Of a stretch of DNA of 37,800 nt, positions 30,719 through 37,800 are shown in pieces. A program made the position numbers and the translations under genes. A model generated the notes under the pieces. The model was not told the DNA's origin, searched no databases, and saw nothing but the letters and a program-made list of their open reading frames with translations. The first letter of the stretch is position 1; each line of letters opens with the position of its first letter. The DNA comes from Anaerofilum faecale. GTDB lineage: Bacteria; Bacillota; Clostridia; Oscillospirales; Ruminococcaceae. The stretch covers positions 1 to 37,800 of the forward strand of contig DXFV01000044.1 in the NCBI GenBank assembly GCA_019114265.1. The letters are read 5' to 3'.

Positions 30719-30826
30719 CCGGAGCAGAGTAGGCCAGTGCGCGTGAAGTGCCGGCGGGACGGGGAGTTGCCTGCCGGACGAAAAGAGTCTTTCTTGCGGT
30801 GCGCTGGCCGCATCCCGCTGCTGCCC
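30719..30826 (+). promoter_or_regulatory. tetrahydrofolate (THF) riboswitch
   Basis: The conserved THF aptamer blocks appear in order: GAGTAGG near the 5' end, GCGCGTGAAGTGCC, GGCGGGACGGGGAGTTGCC, GGACGAAAAGAG, TTGCGGT, and CCGCATCCCGCTGCTGCC. P1 pairs AGCAG (30723-30727) with CTGCT (30818-30822). The platform follows: GCCTTCC (30846-30852) can pair perfectly with the folT ribosome binding site GGAAGGC (30908-30914), or with GAAGGGCAA (30832-30840) in a local hairpin. Known THF riboswitches switch off folate uptake or synthesis genes by hiding this site, which fits here. Confidence 0.88.
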
Positions 30827-30920
30827 ATATAGAAGGGCAATCCTTGCCTTCCTGTACAAGCAGCATCCCACAGGCGGTGCCGCTTGCAGTGCCGCCGCAC
30901 ACCGAAAGGAAGGCTTTTGT

Positions 30921-31487
30921 ATGAAACAGCTCTATGCCCGCTTCTGCGCGTCGGCCGCCGGCCTGCGCCAGCCCCGCACCCTCGCCATGACCGCCATGCT
31001 GGTGGCGCTGAACGTGACGCTGGATCTTTTGAACATCCGCATCCAGATCACCCCCGAGCAGCGCATCGGCGTGGGCTTTCTCACCAGCGCCATGATCGGC
31101 ATGCTGTTCGGCCCGGTGCCCGCCATGACCGCCGGCGCGGCCAGCGATATCCTGGGCTGGCTGGTGAACACCGGCGGCGGCTCCTACTATCCCGGCTTCA
31201 CCGTCACCGCCATCCTGGCGGGGCTGGTGTGGGGCGTGTGGCTCTACGGCGCAAAGCCGAATTTCTGGCGCTGCCTGGGCGCGCGCGCCACCGTCAGCGT
31301 GGTGCTGAACATCGGGCTGAACAATGTGTGGAAATATCTGTATTTCGGCAAGGGCTACACCTTTGTGGCGGTGGTCACCAGCATCGTGAAGAACCTGGTG
31401 CTGCTGCTGCCCGAAACCATCCTGCTGCTGGCCTGTGCGCGGCTTGTCTGGGAGATCGACGCCCGGCTGCGCCGCCAGCGCGCATGA
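30921..31487 (+). CDS. folT: ECF transporter S component for folate
   Basis: This 188-residue membrane protein has about six hydrophobic segments and starts at ATG after AAGGAAGG. LLNIRIQITPEQRIGVGFLT, MLFGPVPAMTAGAASDILGW and GSYYPGFTVTAILAGLVWG match FolT-type S components, which bind folate and dock on a shared ECF ATPase-T module. That module is not in the window, as expected for group II ECF systems. The riboswitch upstream supports folate as the ligand. The next gene, an oligoendopeptidase, follows after 79 bases with no visible terminator. Confidence 0.9.
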   Translation: MKQLYARFCASAAGLRQPRTLAMTAMLVALNVTLDLLNIRIQITPEQRIGVGFLTSAMIGMLFGPVPAMTAGAASDILGWLVNTGGGSYYPGFTVTAILAGLVWGVWLYGAKPNFWRCLGARATVSVVLNIGLNNVWKYLYFGKGYTFVAVVTSIVKNLVLLLPETILLLACARLVWEIDARLRRQRA

Positions 31488-31566
31488 TCCGCCGCGGGCG
31501 GACGTTTTTTCTCCCCGCGCGCCGCCCATACTGTATCTCAACATCCCAAACTGGAGGGACCTGCCC

Positions 31567-33273
31567 ATGAAATTTTCCCAGATGCCCTATCAGCGGCCGG
31601 ACCTGGCCGCCCTGCTGGACGAGTACGCCGCGCTGGCAGAACAGGCCGCCGGCGCCGACGCCGAGCGCCTTGCGGAGATCTATCTGCGCCACAACCGGCT
31701 GGCCGCCGGGTATGAGACGGCCGCCTCGCTGGTGATGATCCGCCACACCTGCGACACCACCGACAGCTTCTACGACGCCGAAAACGACTGGTTCGACCAG
31801 GTGTCGCCCCAGGTGTCGGACGCGGTGCTGGAGCTCTACCGCGGCATCCTGCAAAACCCGCACAAGGAGGCGCTGGCCGCGCGGTTCGGGCAGATCCTGC
31901 TGGACAAGATGGAGGTGAACGTGAAGAGCGCCACCCCCGAAATTTTGCAGCTGCGCCAGGAGGAGAACGCCCTCACCACCGCCTACGAAAAGCTGTATGC
32001 CTCGGCGAAGATCCCCTTCGACGGCAAGGTGCTGAACGTCTCCCAGCTGGGCCCCTACAAGGAATCCCCCGACGCCGCCGTGCGCCGCGCCGCCTACGAG
32101 GCCGAGGCGGGCTTCTTTGACGAAAACCGCGCGCAGCTGGACGAGCTGTACGACAAGCTGGTGAAAAATCGCACCGAGCAGGCGAAAAAGCTGGGCTATG
32201 AAAACTTCATCCCGCTGGGCTATATCCGCATGGAGCGTCTGGGCTACGGCCAGCGCGAGGTGGAGCAGTACCGCGCGCAGGTGGCGGCCGACGTCACCCC
32301 GCTGGCAGCGCAGGTGATGCAGCGCCGGATGGCGCGTCTGGGCATCGAGAAGCCCACCTTCTGCGATCTGAACATGCAGTTCGTGGGCGGCAACCCCACC
32401 CCGATGGGCCAGCCGGAGGACATCCTGCACGCCGGGCGGGAGATGTACCACCATCTCAGCCCCGAAACCGCCGACTTCATCGACCGCATGATGGACGACG
32501 GTCTGTTCGACGTGGTGTCCCGTCCGGGCAAGGCGCCGGGCGGCTACTGCACCACCATCCCGGACCACCGCGCGCCCTTCATCTTCTCCAACTTCAACGG
32601 CACCAGCGGCGACGTGGACGTGCTCACCCACGAGGCCGGCCACGCCTTCGCCGCCTATATGGCCTATAAGGAGAACCTGCCCGGCGAGCTGCAGAACCCC
32701 GGACTGGAGAGCTGCGAGATCCATTCCATGAGCATGGAGTTCCTCACCAGCGACTACCACACCGCCTTCTTCGGCCCCGACACCGGCAAATACGCGCTGG
32801 CCCACGCCGAGGACGCGCTGCTGTTTCTGCCCTACGGCTGCATGGTGGACGAGTTCCAGCACATCGTCTACGCCAACCCCGACCTCACCCCCGACGAGCG
32901 CGACGCCGCCTGGAAGAAGCTGGAGGAGAAATATCGCCCCTGGGTGGACTTCGACGGCCTGCCCTTCTACGGCCGGGGCGCGGGCTGGCAGCGCCAGACC
33001 CACATCTACGAAAACCCCTTCTATTATATCGACTACTGCCTGGCCCAGACGGTGGCGCTGCAGTTCTTCGCGGCCTGGCTGGCCGACAAGAAGGACGCCT
33101 GGACCCGCTATCTGGCTCTTGTGCGCCAGGGCGGACGCCGCACCTACGCCGGGCTGGTGGAATCGGCCGGCTTCGCGGTGCCGTTCGAGCCGGGCAGCCT
33201 GAAAGGCATGGTGGAGACGGTGGAGCAATGGACCGCCGCCCATCCCTGCAACCGGCCGCCGGAACAGAACTGA
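31567..33273 (+). CDS. M3-family oligoendopeptidase (PepF-like)
   Basis: This 568-residue cytoplasmic zinc peptidase cleaves short peptides. The active site THEAGHAFAAY carries His355, Glu356 and His359, and the third ligand lies in LESCEIHSMSMEF. PEDILHAGREMYHHLSPE, KAPGGYCTTIPD and the C-terminal GRGAGWQRQTHIYENPFYYI then DYCLAQTVALQFF are typical of the M3B group. The length (568) matches that group. Its ATG lies ten bases after GGAGGG. It ends at a strong terminator shared with the convergent threonine aldolase. Confidence 0.93.
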   Translation: MKFSQMPYQRPDLAALLDEYAALAEQAAGADAERLAEIYLRHNRLAAGYETAASLVMIRHTCDTTDSFYDAENDWFDQVSPQVSDAVLELYRGILQNPHKEALAARFGQILLDKMEVNVKSATPEILQLRQEENALTTAYEKLYASAKIPFDGKVLNVSQLGPYKESPDAAVRRAAYEAEAGFFDENRAQLDELYDKLVKNRTEQAKKLGYENFIPLGYIRMERLGYGQREVEQYRAQVAADVTPLAAQVMQRRMARLGIEKPTFCDLNMQFVGGNPTPMGQPEDILHAGREMYHHLSPETADFIDRMMDDGLFDVVSRPGKAPGGYCTTIPDHRAPFIFSNFNGTSGDVDVLTHEAGHAFAAYMAYKENLPGELQNPGLESCEIHSMSMEFLTSDYHTAFFGPDTGKYALAHAEDALLFLPYGCMVDEFQHIVYANPDLTPDERDAAWKKLEEKYRPWVDFDGLPFYGRGAGWQRQTHIYENPFYYIDYCLAQTVALQFFAAWLADKKDAWTRYLALVRQGGRRTYAGLVESAGFAVPFEPGSLKGMVETVEQWTAAHPCNRPPEQN

Positions 33274-33288
33274 ATCCAAACAAAAAAC

Positions 33289-33331
33289 GCCCGCCGCGTC
33301 CTGCAAAAACAGGATGCGGCGGGCATTTTTA
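33289..33331. terminator. bidirectional terminator
   Basis: GCCCGCCGCGTCCTG (33289-33303) pairs with CAGGATGCGGCGGGC (33310-33324) with one mismatch. ATTTTTA follows on the forward strand and GTTTTTTG on the reverse strand, so both convergent genes end here. Confidence 0.9.
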
Positions 33332-33343
33332 TATTCTGCGGCA

Positions 33344-34360
33344 TCAGTCCAGCGCCGCCACAAAGGCCTGCACCGCCTCGGGGCGGGTGGCCCAGCTGGT
33401 CACCAGGCGGATGACGGTGTGGGCGTCGTCGGCGCGGCCCATCACCTCCCAGTGGAACTCGCCTTCCAGTTTTTCCAGCAGGGCGTCGGGCAGCACCGGG
33501 AACTGCTGGTTGGAGGGGCTTTCGGGGGCAAAGCGGTATCCGTGCGCCGCCAGCCCCTCCCGCAGCGCCGCCGCCATCTCGTTGGCGTGGGCGGCCATCT
33601 CCAGATAGAGCGCCGCGCCGTTCTCCATCAGCTTTTCGTACTGCACGCCCAGCAGCCAGCCCTTGGCCAGCAGCGCGCCCCGCTGCTTGACGATGTAGCG
33701 GAAATCCTTCTGCAGCGCCGGGTTCACGATCACCATCGCCTCGCCGAACAGCGCGCCGTTCTTGGTGCCGCCGATCGAAAAGGCGTCGCACAGGCGGGCG
33801 AGGTCGGCAAAGGTGGTGCAGCCCAGCGCCAGCGCGCTGCCCAGCCGCGCGCCGTCCAGATACAGCAGCAGGTCCAGCTCGTCGCACACCGCGCGGATCT
33901 CCTCCAGCTGGGCGGTGGTGTAGACGGTGCCCACCTCGGTGGTGTTGCTGATATACACCATCCGGGGCTTCACCATGTGCTCGTCGGGATGCTGTTCCAC
34001 CGCCGCGCGGATGGCGGCAGGGGTCAGGCGGCCGTCCTCGGCCGGCATCGCCACGCACTTGTGGCCGGTGGCCTCGATCGCGCCGGTCTCGTGCACGCAG
34101 ACATGGCCGCTCTGGGCCGCGATGATCGCTTCGTGCGGGCGCAGGAACGCTGCCGCCGCCAGGAGGTTCGTCTGGGTCCCGCCCACCAGGAACTGCACAA
34201 GGGCGTCCGGCGCGGCGCACACCTCGCGCACCAGCGCGGCGGCACGGGCGGTGTGTTCGTCGCAGCCGTAGCCGAAATTGCCCTCGCAGCTGGTCTCGGC
34301 GATGGCCTGCAGGATGGCCGGATGGGCGGCCTCGGAATAGTCGTTGGTAAAGCGATACAT
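33344..34360 (-). CDS. ltaE: low-specificity L-threonine aldolase
   Basis: This 338-residue PLP enzyme splits L-threonine or allo-threonine to glycine and acetaldehyde. Features are the N-terminal FTNDYSEAAHPAILQAI, FLVGGTQTNLLAAAAF (cofactor phosphate binding), SNTTEVGTVYT, LYLDGARLGSAL with the PLP-pairing Asp, and FSIGGTKNGALFGEA with the Schiff-base Lys200. The ATG follows AAAAAGGAGC on the reverse strand. A -10 TATAAT lies at 34401-34396 with no clear -35. The gene is a single unit between the shared terminator and the proB promoter. Confidence 0.92.
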   Translation of the reverse strand: MYRFTNDYSEAAHPAILQAIAETSCEGNFGYGCDEHTARAAALVREVCAAPDALVQFLVGGTQTNLLAAAAFLRPHEAIIAAQSGHVCVHETGAIEATGHKCVAMPAEDGRLTPAAIRAAVEQHPDEHMVKPRMVYISNTTEVGTVYTTAQLEEIRAVCDELDLLLYLDGARLGSALALGCTTFADLARLCDAFSIGGTKNGALFGEAMVIVNPALQKDFRYIVKQRGALLAKGWLLGVQYEKLMENGAALYLEMAAHANEMAAALREGLAAHGYRFAPESPSNQQFPVLPDALLEKLEGEFHWEVMGRADDAHTVIRLVTSWATRPEAVQAFVAALD

Positions 34361-34479
34361 GGCGAAAATGCTCCTTTTTGCATTGTTTTTTCCCTATTAT
34401 ACCCCCGCCGTGCGCCGCGCGCCAGTGGCAAGGACATGAAAAATTCACAAAACAGGAAACAAAAAACAGGGCGGTTTTT

Positions 34480-34508
34480 TTGATTTTGGCCCAAAGCTGT
34501 GGTATAAT
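34480..34508 (+). promoter_or_regulatory. sigma-A promoter of proBA
   Basis: TTGATT (34480-34485), a 17-base spacer and TATAAT (34503-34508). Confidence 0.85.
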
Positions 34509-34531
34509 AGCCGCAGTATGGCTATTATACC
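34501..34531. promoter_or_regulatory. 12-base inverted repeat over the proBA -10 and start site
   Basis: GGTATAATAGCC (34501-34512) and GGCTATTATACC (34520-34531) are perfect inverted copies around seven bases. The left arm contains the -10. It could be an operator, or a start-site hairpin linked to the dispersed repeat that follows. Confidence 0.6.
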
Positions 34532-34592
34532 GTTATCTTTTATGCCCTTTTTCTCGCCCCTTGCGGGGCAACCGAAAAAGACGGCAAATAGG
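34526..34592 (+). repeat. dispersed hairpin repeat, copy 2
   Basis: This matches the reverse strand of 9341-9410. The hairpin CTTTTTCTCGCCCC/GGGGCAACCGAAAAAG is inside, and an outer pair TATGCCC/GGGGCATA closes it at this locus only. It lies in the transcribed proBA leader of about 140 bases. I see no T-box or known riboswitch there. Confidence 0.7.
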
Positions 34593-34653
34593 GGCATACC
34601 GTATATGTGATTTTAGGGGGCAGCGCTCTGCCCTGTGCAAAGGGGGGAGACGT

Positions 34654-35424
34654 GTGCGCATCGTGGTAAAGGTGGGCACCTCCACGCTGGCCCATTCCAC
34701 CGGCCGGCTGAACATCCGCCGGGTGGAGCACCTGTGCAAGGTGCTGGCCGACCTGAAAAACGCAGGCCATGAGGTGGTGCTGGTGTCGTCCGGCGCCATC
34801 GGCATGGGCGCGGGGAAGCTGGGCATGCCCCGCCCGTCCGACATGCCCACCAAGCAGGCCGCCGCGGCGGTGGGCCAGTGCGAGCTGATGTATACATACG
34901 ACAAGCTGTTTGCCGAGTACAGCCACACGGTGGCCCAGCTGCTGCTGACCGGCGACGACATCACCGGCGAGCGCCGCCACCATGTGGAGAACACCCTGTT
35001 CCGCCTGCTGGAGCTGGGGGCGCTGCCCATCATCAACGAGAACGACACCGTCGCCACCGAGGAGATCGAGATCGGCGACAACGACACGCTGGCCGCCGTG
35101 GTGGCCGTGTCGGTGAAGGCCGATCTGGTGGTGCTGCTCACCGACATCGACGGCCTCTACACCGCCGACCCCCACACGGACCCGAGCGCCCGGATGATCC
35201 GCCTGGTGGAACGGCTCACCGACGACATCCTGGCGCTGGCCGGCGGCAGCGTCAGCGGCATGGGCACCGGCGGCATGGCCACCAAGCTCGGCGCCGCCCG
35301 CATTGCCACCGACGCCGGGTGTGATCTGGTGATCGCAAACGGCGCCCAGCCCGAGCTTTTGTATCAGATCGTGGCCGGGGAGCCGGTGGGCACCCGGTTC
35401 GTGGGCAGGAGGGAAGAAGTATGA
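34654..35424 (+). CDS. proB: glutamate 5-kinase
   Basis: This 256-residue kinase phosphorylates glutamate in the first step of proline synthesis. It starts at GTG after GGGGGGAGAC; longer frames run back through the promoter. Motifs are IVVKVGTSTL (phosphate binding), VLVSSGAIGMGAGKLG, KQAAAAVGQCELM, PIINENDTVATEE, VLLTDIDGLYTADP and GSVSGMGTGGMATKLGAARI. It ends right after the kinase domain, so the C-terminal PUA domain present in longer ProB proteins is absent, as in several Firmicutes. Its stop overlaps the proA start (ATGA). Confidence 0.95.
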   Translation: MRIVVKVGTSTLAHSTGRLNIRRVEHLCKVLADLKNAGHEVVLVSSGAIGMGAGKLGMPRPSDMPTKQAAAAVGQCELMYTYDKLFAEYSHTVAQLLLTGDDITGERRHHVENTLFRLLELGALPIINENDTVATEEIEIGDNDTLAAVVAVSVKADLVVLLTDIDGLYTADPHTDPSARMIRLVERLTDDILALAGGSVSGMGTGGMATKLGAARIATDAGCDLVIANGAQPELLYQIVAGEPVGTRFVGRREEV

Positions 35425-36713
35425 GCATCACCGAACAGCTGCAGGCCGCCCGCGCCGCCTGCCGTGCGCTGGCGCTGGCCGATACCGGCGCCAAAAACCG
35501 TCTGCTGTCCGCGATGGCCGACGCGCTGCTGGCCGCCGAGGAGAGCATCCTCGCCGCCAACGCCGCCGACCTCGCCGCCGCCAGGGGCACCGTGCCCGAC
35601 GTCATGCTCGACCGTCTGGCGCTGTCCAAAGCCCGCATCGCGGACATGGCCGCGGGCATGCGCCAGGTGGCCGCCCTGCCCGACCCGGTGGGCCGGGTGC
35701 TGGAGCGGCGCACACTGGACGATGGCCTGGTGCTGGAAAAGACGGCGGTGCCGATGGGCGTCATCGCCATCATCTACGAGAGCCGTCCCAACGTCACCAG
35801 CGACGCCGCCGCCCTCGCGCTGAAAAGCGGCAGCGCCTGTGTGCTGCGCGGCGGCAAGGAGGCCTTCCGCTCCAACAACGCCATCGTCGCCGCCCTGCGC
35901 GAAGGGGTGCAGGAGGCAGGCTTCGCGCCCGACCTCGTGTCGCTGGTGCAGGATACCAGCCGCGACAGCGCCCGCGCCCTGATGACCGCCAGCGGCCTGG
36001 TGGACCTGCTGATCCCGCGCGGCGGTGCGGGGCTGATCCGCAGCTGTGTGGAGAACGCCACCGTGCCCTGCATCCAGACCGGCACCGGCGTCTGCCATGT
36101 GTATGTGGACGCCGCGGCCGACCTTGCGATGGCGCTGGACATCGTGGACAACGCCAAGACCAGCCGCCCCAGCGTCTGCAACGCCGAGGAAGCGCTGCTG
36201 GTCCACCGCGACGTGGCCGCCGCCTTTTTGCCGATGCTGAAACAGCGCCTGGTCGACGAGCGCACCGCCGCCGGGCTGGCGCCGGTGGAGCTGCACCTGG
36301 ACGTGCGCGCCGCCGCCATCATCGACGGCGTGCCGGCCGCCCCCGCCGACTTTGACACCGAGTACCTTGACTACAAGCTCAGCGTGGCGGTCGTGCCCTC
36401 GCTGCAGGACGCCGTCGAACACATCGCCCGGCACTCGACCCATCACAGCGACGCCATCGTGACCGGCGACAAAGTCGCCGCCGCCCGCTTTGCCGCCTGT
36501 GTGGACAGTGCGGCCGTGTATATCAACGCCAGCACCCGCTTTACCGATGGCGGCGAGTTCGGCCTGGGGTGCGAGATGGGCATCAGCACCCAAAAGCTGC
36601 ATGCCCGCGGCCCCATGGGCCTGGCCGAGCTGTGCACCTACAAGTACATCATCCACGGCAGCGGGCAGGTGCGCGGCGGCGCAGCCGCCAAACTGCAGAC
36701 GCCCTGCGGGTGA
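35421..36713 (+). CDS. proA: glutamate-5-semialdehyde dehydrogenase (gamma-glutamyl phosphate reductase)
   Basis: This 430-residue NADPH enzyme reduces glutamyl phosphate to the semialdehyde, which cyclises toward proline. VPMGVIAIIYESRPNVTSDA, LKSGSACVLRGGKEAFRSNN, IPRGGAGLI and NAKTSRPSVCNAEEALLVH are present, the last with catalytic Cys253. NASTRFTDGGEFGLGCEMGI and LHARGPMGLAELCTYKYIIH close the domain. The start overlaps proB by four bases. proC is not in the window. A terminator follows. Confidence 0.96.
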   Translation: MSITEQLQAARAACRALALADTGAKNRLLSAMADALLAAEESILAANAADLAAARGTVPDVMLDRLALSKARIADMAAGMRQVAALPDPVGRVLERRTLDDGLVLEKTAVPMGVIAIIYESRPNVTSDAAALALKSGSACVLRGGKEAFRSNNAIVAALREGVQEAGFAPDLVSLVQDTSRDSARALMTASGLVDLLIPRGGAGLIRSCVENATVPCIQTGTGVCHVYVDAAADLAMALDIVDNAKTSRPSVCNAEEALLVHRDVAAAFLPMLKQRLVDERTAAGLAPVELHLDVRAAAIIDGVPAAPADFDTEYLDYKLSVAVVPSLQDAVEHIARHSTHHSDAIVTGDKVAAARFAACVDSAAVYINASTRFTDGGEFGLGCEMGISTQKLHARGPMGLAELCTYKYIIHGSGQVRGGAAAKLQTPCG

Positions 36714-36737
36714 GCGGCTTTTTTCCATAGAACGGAA

Positions 36738-36775
36738 CCAGCCCGGCAGCTTGCGCTGCCGGGCTGGCGTTTTGT
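36738..36775 (+). terminator. terminator of proBA
   Basis: CCAGCCCGGCAGC (36738-36750) pairs with GCTGCCGGGCTGG (36755-36767) around TTGC, followed by CGTTTTGTT. It may also serve the convergent GH25 gene. Confidence 0.88.
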
Positions 36776-36786
36776 TGTCTGTGGGA

Positions 36787-37800
36787 TCAGCCGATGTTCA
36801 TATCGACGGCGGTCGAAATGCCGTTGACGCGGCCAGAACCGGTGTACTGCCAGATGTTGTAATGGTAGTTAAAGTCCAGCGTGTCGCGGTACTGGGCGAT
36901 CCAGATATTGTACTTGCTGATGTTGGCAAAGTTGAGGGCGTTGTAGAACCAGCTGGCGTAGGAGTAGACGCCCGCCTGGTAGCCCGCATTGCGGATGGTC
37001 TCGCAGAAGGCGACGGCGCAGGCCGTGCGCTCGCTGGCGCTGATGGCGTTGGCGCGGCCGCCGGCGACGGTCTCAGTGTCATAGTAGACGCCCAGCGGCA
37101 GCGAATACCCGCTGACGAGGCTGAGGACCATGCTGGCTTCCTCGACGGCTTCAGCCTCGTTGATGGCCTGGCTGTAGAAGTAGACGCCGACGCGCAGGCC
37201 CGCGTTGATCGCGCCCTGGATGTTCTGGCGGAAGGTCGCATCCTCGACCAGCGCGCCCGTGCCGTAGCCGCGGTACCCGCAGCGGATGATGGCAAAGGTG
37301 ATGCCGTCCGCCTTGACGGCGTTCCAGTCGATGCTGCCCTGGAACTTGGAGACGTCGATGCCGCGCGAGGTGCGGTTGATCGCACCGTCGGCCCCAAAGG
37401 TGTAGACGTTGCCCTGGATGACCTGGCTGCCGGTGACCGGTTGGTGGGTGGCCGGGTCATAGTAATAGGTCGCGCCGTCGATCTCCTGCCAGCCGGTATA
37501 TATGTACTCGACCGTCTCGGAGCCGGTCACGGCAAAACCGTACTCGGCCAGCTGGGCGGCCTCGATGGTATCCGGCCAGTCCGCCGTTTTATCCGGCGTG
37601 GGGGTGGGCGTCGCCTCCGGCGTCGGGGTCGGCGTGGGCGTCGGTTCCGGCGTCGGGGTGGGCGTCGGTTCCGGGGTCGGCACAGGCGTGGGTTCCGGCG
37701 TCGGCACAGGCGTCGGTTCCGGGGTGGGTTCCGGCGTCGGCACAGGCGTCGGTTCCGGGGTGGGTTCCGGCGTTGGCGCAGGCGTCGGTTCCGGGGTGGG
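36787..37800 (-). CDS. GH25 lysozyme-like cell-wall hydrolase with Pro-Thr linker, 5' end missing
   Basis: The frame is open to the window edge, so the start and any signal peptide lie beyond 37800. From its upstream side the visible part has at least 75 residues of repeated PTPEPT/PTPVPT, then a short module (YIYTGWQEIDGATYYYDPAT, NVYTFGADGAI) like a cell-wall-binding repeat. The catalytic domain follows with GIDVSKFQGSIDWNAVK, IIRCGYRGYGTG, VGVYFYSQAINEAEAVEEA, LGVYYDTETV (the D-x-E pair) and the C-terminal IWQYTGSGRVNGISTAVDMN. GH25 enzymes cut the N-acetylmuramic acid linkage in peptidoglycan. The linker probably spans the wall. Confidence 0.9.
   Translation of the reverse strand, partial: PTPEPTPAPTPEPTPEPTPVPTPEPTPEPTPVPTPEPTPVPTPEPTPTPTPEPTPTPTPTPEATPTPTPDKTADWPDTIEAAQLAEYGFAVTGSETVEYIYTGWQEIDGATYYYDPATHQPVTGSQVIQGNVYTFGADGAINRTSRGIDVSKFQGSIDWNAVKADGITFAIIRCGYRGYGTGALVEDATFRQNIQGAINAGLRVGVYFYSQAINEAEAVEEASMVLSLVSGYSLPLGVYYDTETVAGGRANAISASERTACAVAFCETIRNAGYQAGVYSYASWFYNALNFANISKYNIWIAQYRDTLDFNYHYNIWQYTGSGRVNGISTAVDMNIG

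Noticed and set aside
30646..30920. Coding frames in the folT leader, both strands
   Set aside because: The interval is fully explained by a consensus promoter, the THF aptamer and its expression platform.
34509..34653. Proline T-box before proB
   Set aside because: The T-box core TGGNACCGCG and an AG-bulge-like specifier stem are absent.
37560..37800. CRISPR-like short regular repeats
   Set aside because: The units are 6- to 18-base coding repeats for Pro-Thr-Glu with no unique spacers.

Overview
The window looks like a core-genome stretch of a GC-rich gut Clostridia bacterium, most likely Oscillospiraceae in the Faecalibacterium / Gemmiger / Subdoligranulum range. That placement is inference from gene content (ftsEX with an S41 protease, a tetrahydrofolate riboswitch with an ECF folate transporter, MATE and heterodimeric ABC exporters, a GH25 lysozyme with a Pro-Thr linker), AGGAGG-type ribosome binding sites, tRNAs with encoded CCA, and GC-rich dispersed palindromes. 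No 16S sequence is present to confirm it.

Layout. 1-500 is the tail of an rRNA operon: a 5S rRNA cut by the window edge, tRNA-Glu(CUC), a duplicated piece of that tRNA's 3' end, and a second 5S. 685-7551 is a forward block: a DUF4830-type secreted protein, an RsuA-family pseudouridine synthase, a CdaR/PucR-type regulator, then ftsE-ftsX-33-aa membrane peptide-S41 protease-rsmA. tRNA-Thr(UGU) follows, then a reverse MATE exporter. 9458-11720 pairs an unusual two-repeat lipoprotein with an ApbE-type flavin transferase. Two tRNA-Ser genes follow.

12031-15500 is a small accessory island: AT-rich leader, AlbA_2/HATPase protein, PepSY lipoprotein, DUF3795 protein, insertion-sequence end and a broken acetyltransferase. 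Two nearly identical, base-pair-compensated hairpins flank its genes. 15653-19988 holds a magnesium P-type ATPase and a beta-CASP metallo-beta-lactamase-fold protein. 20321-25068 holds a COG2509 flavoprotein (reverse), a small operon (orphan protein, Nudix hydrolase, DUF523) and a second MATE exporter. Composite palindromic repeats lie at both edges of this block (about 20000-20255 and 25090-25450) in opposite orientation.

25532-30076 is a reverse block: a small membrane protein, a two-gene heterodimeric ABC exporter and its MarR regulator, with matching operator-like palindromes before marR and before the exporter. 30239-30632 is a deleted IS1182-type remnant. 30661-31487 is a complete tetrahydrofolate-riboswitch/folT unit, followed by an M3 oligoendopeptidase, a reverse threonine aldolase, proBA, and a reverse GH25 lysozyme running off the right edge.

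The points most worth a second look are the FtsEX operon with a tiny membrane peptide where a murein hydrolase is often found, the lipoprotein-ApbE pair, the hairpin-flanked island, the MarR operators, the riboswitch expression platform, the inverted repeat enclosing the promoter and covering the ribosome binding site of the beta-CASP gene, and two families of dispersed hairpin repeats. I see no CRISPR array, integrase, recognisable phage gene or biosynthetic cluster.
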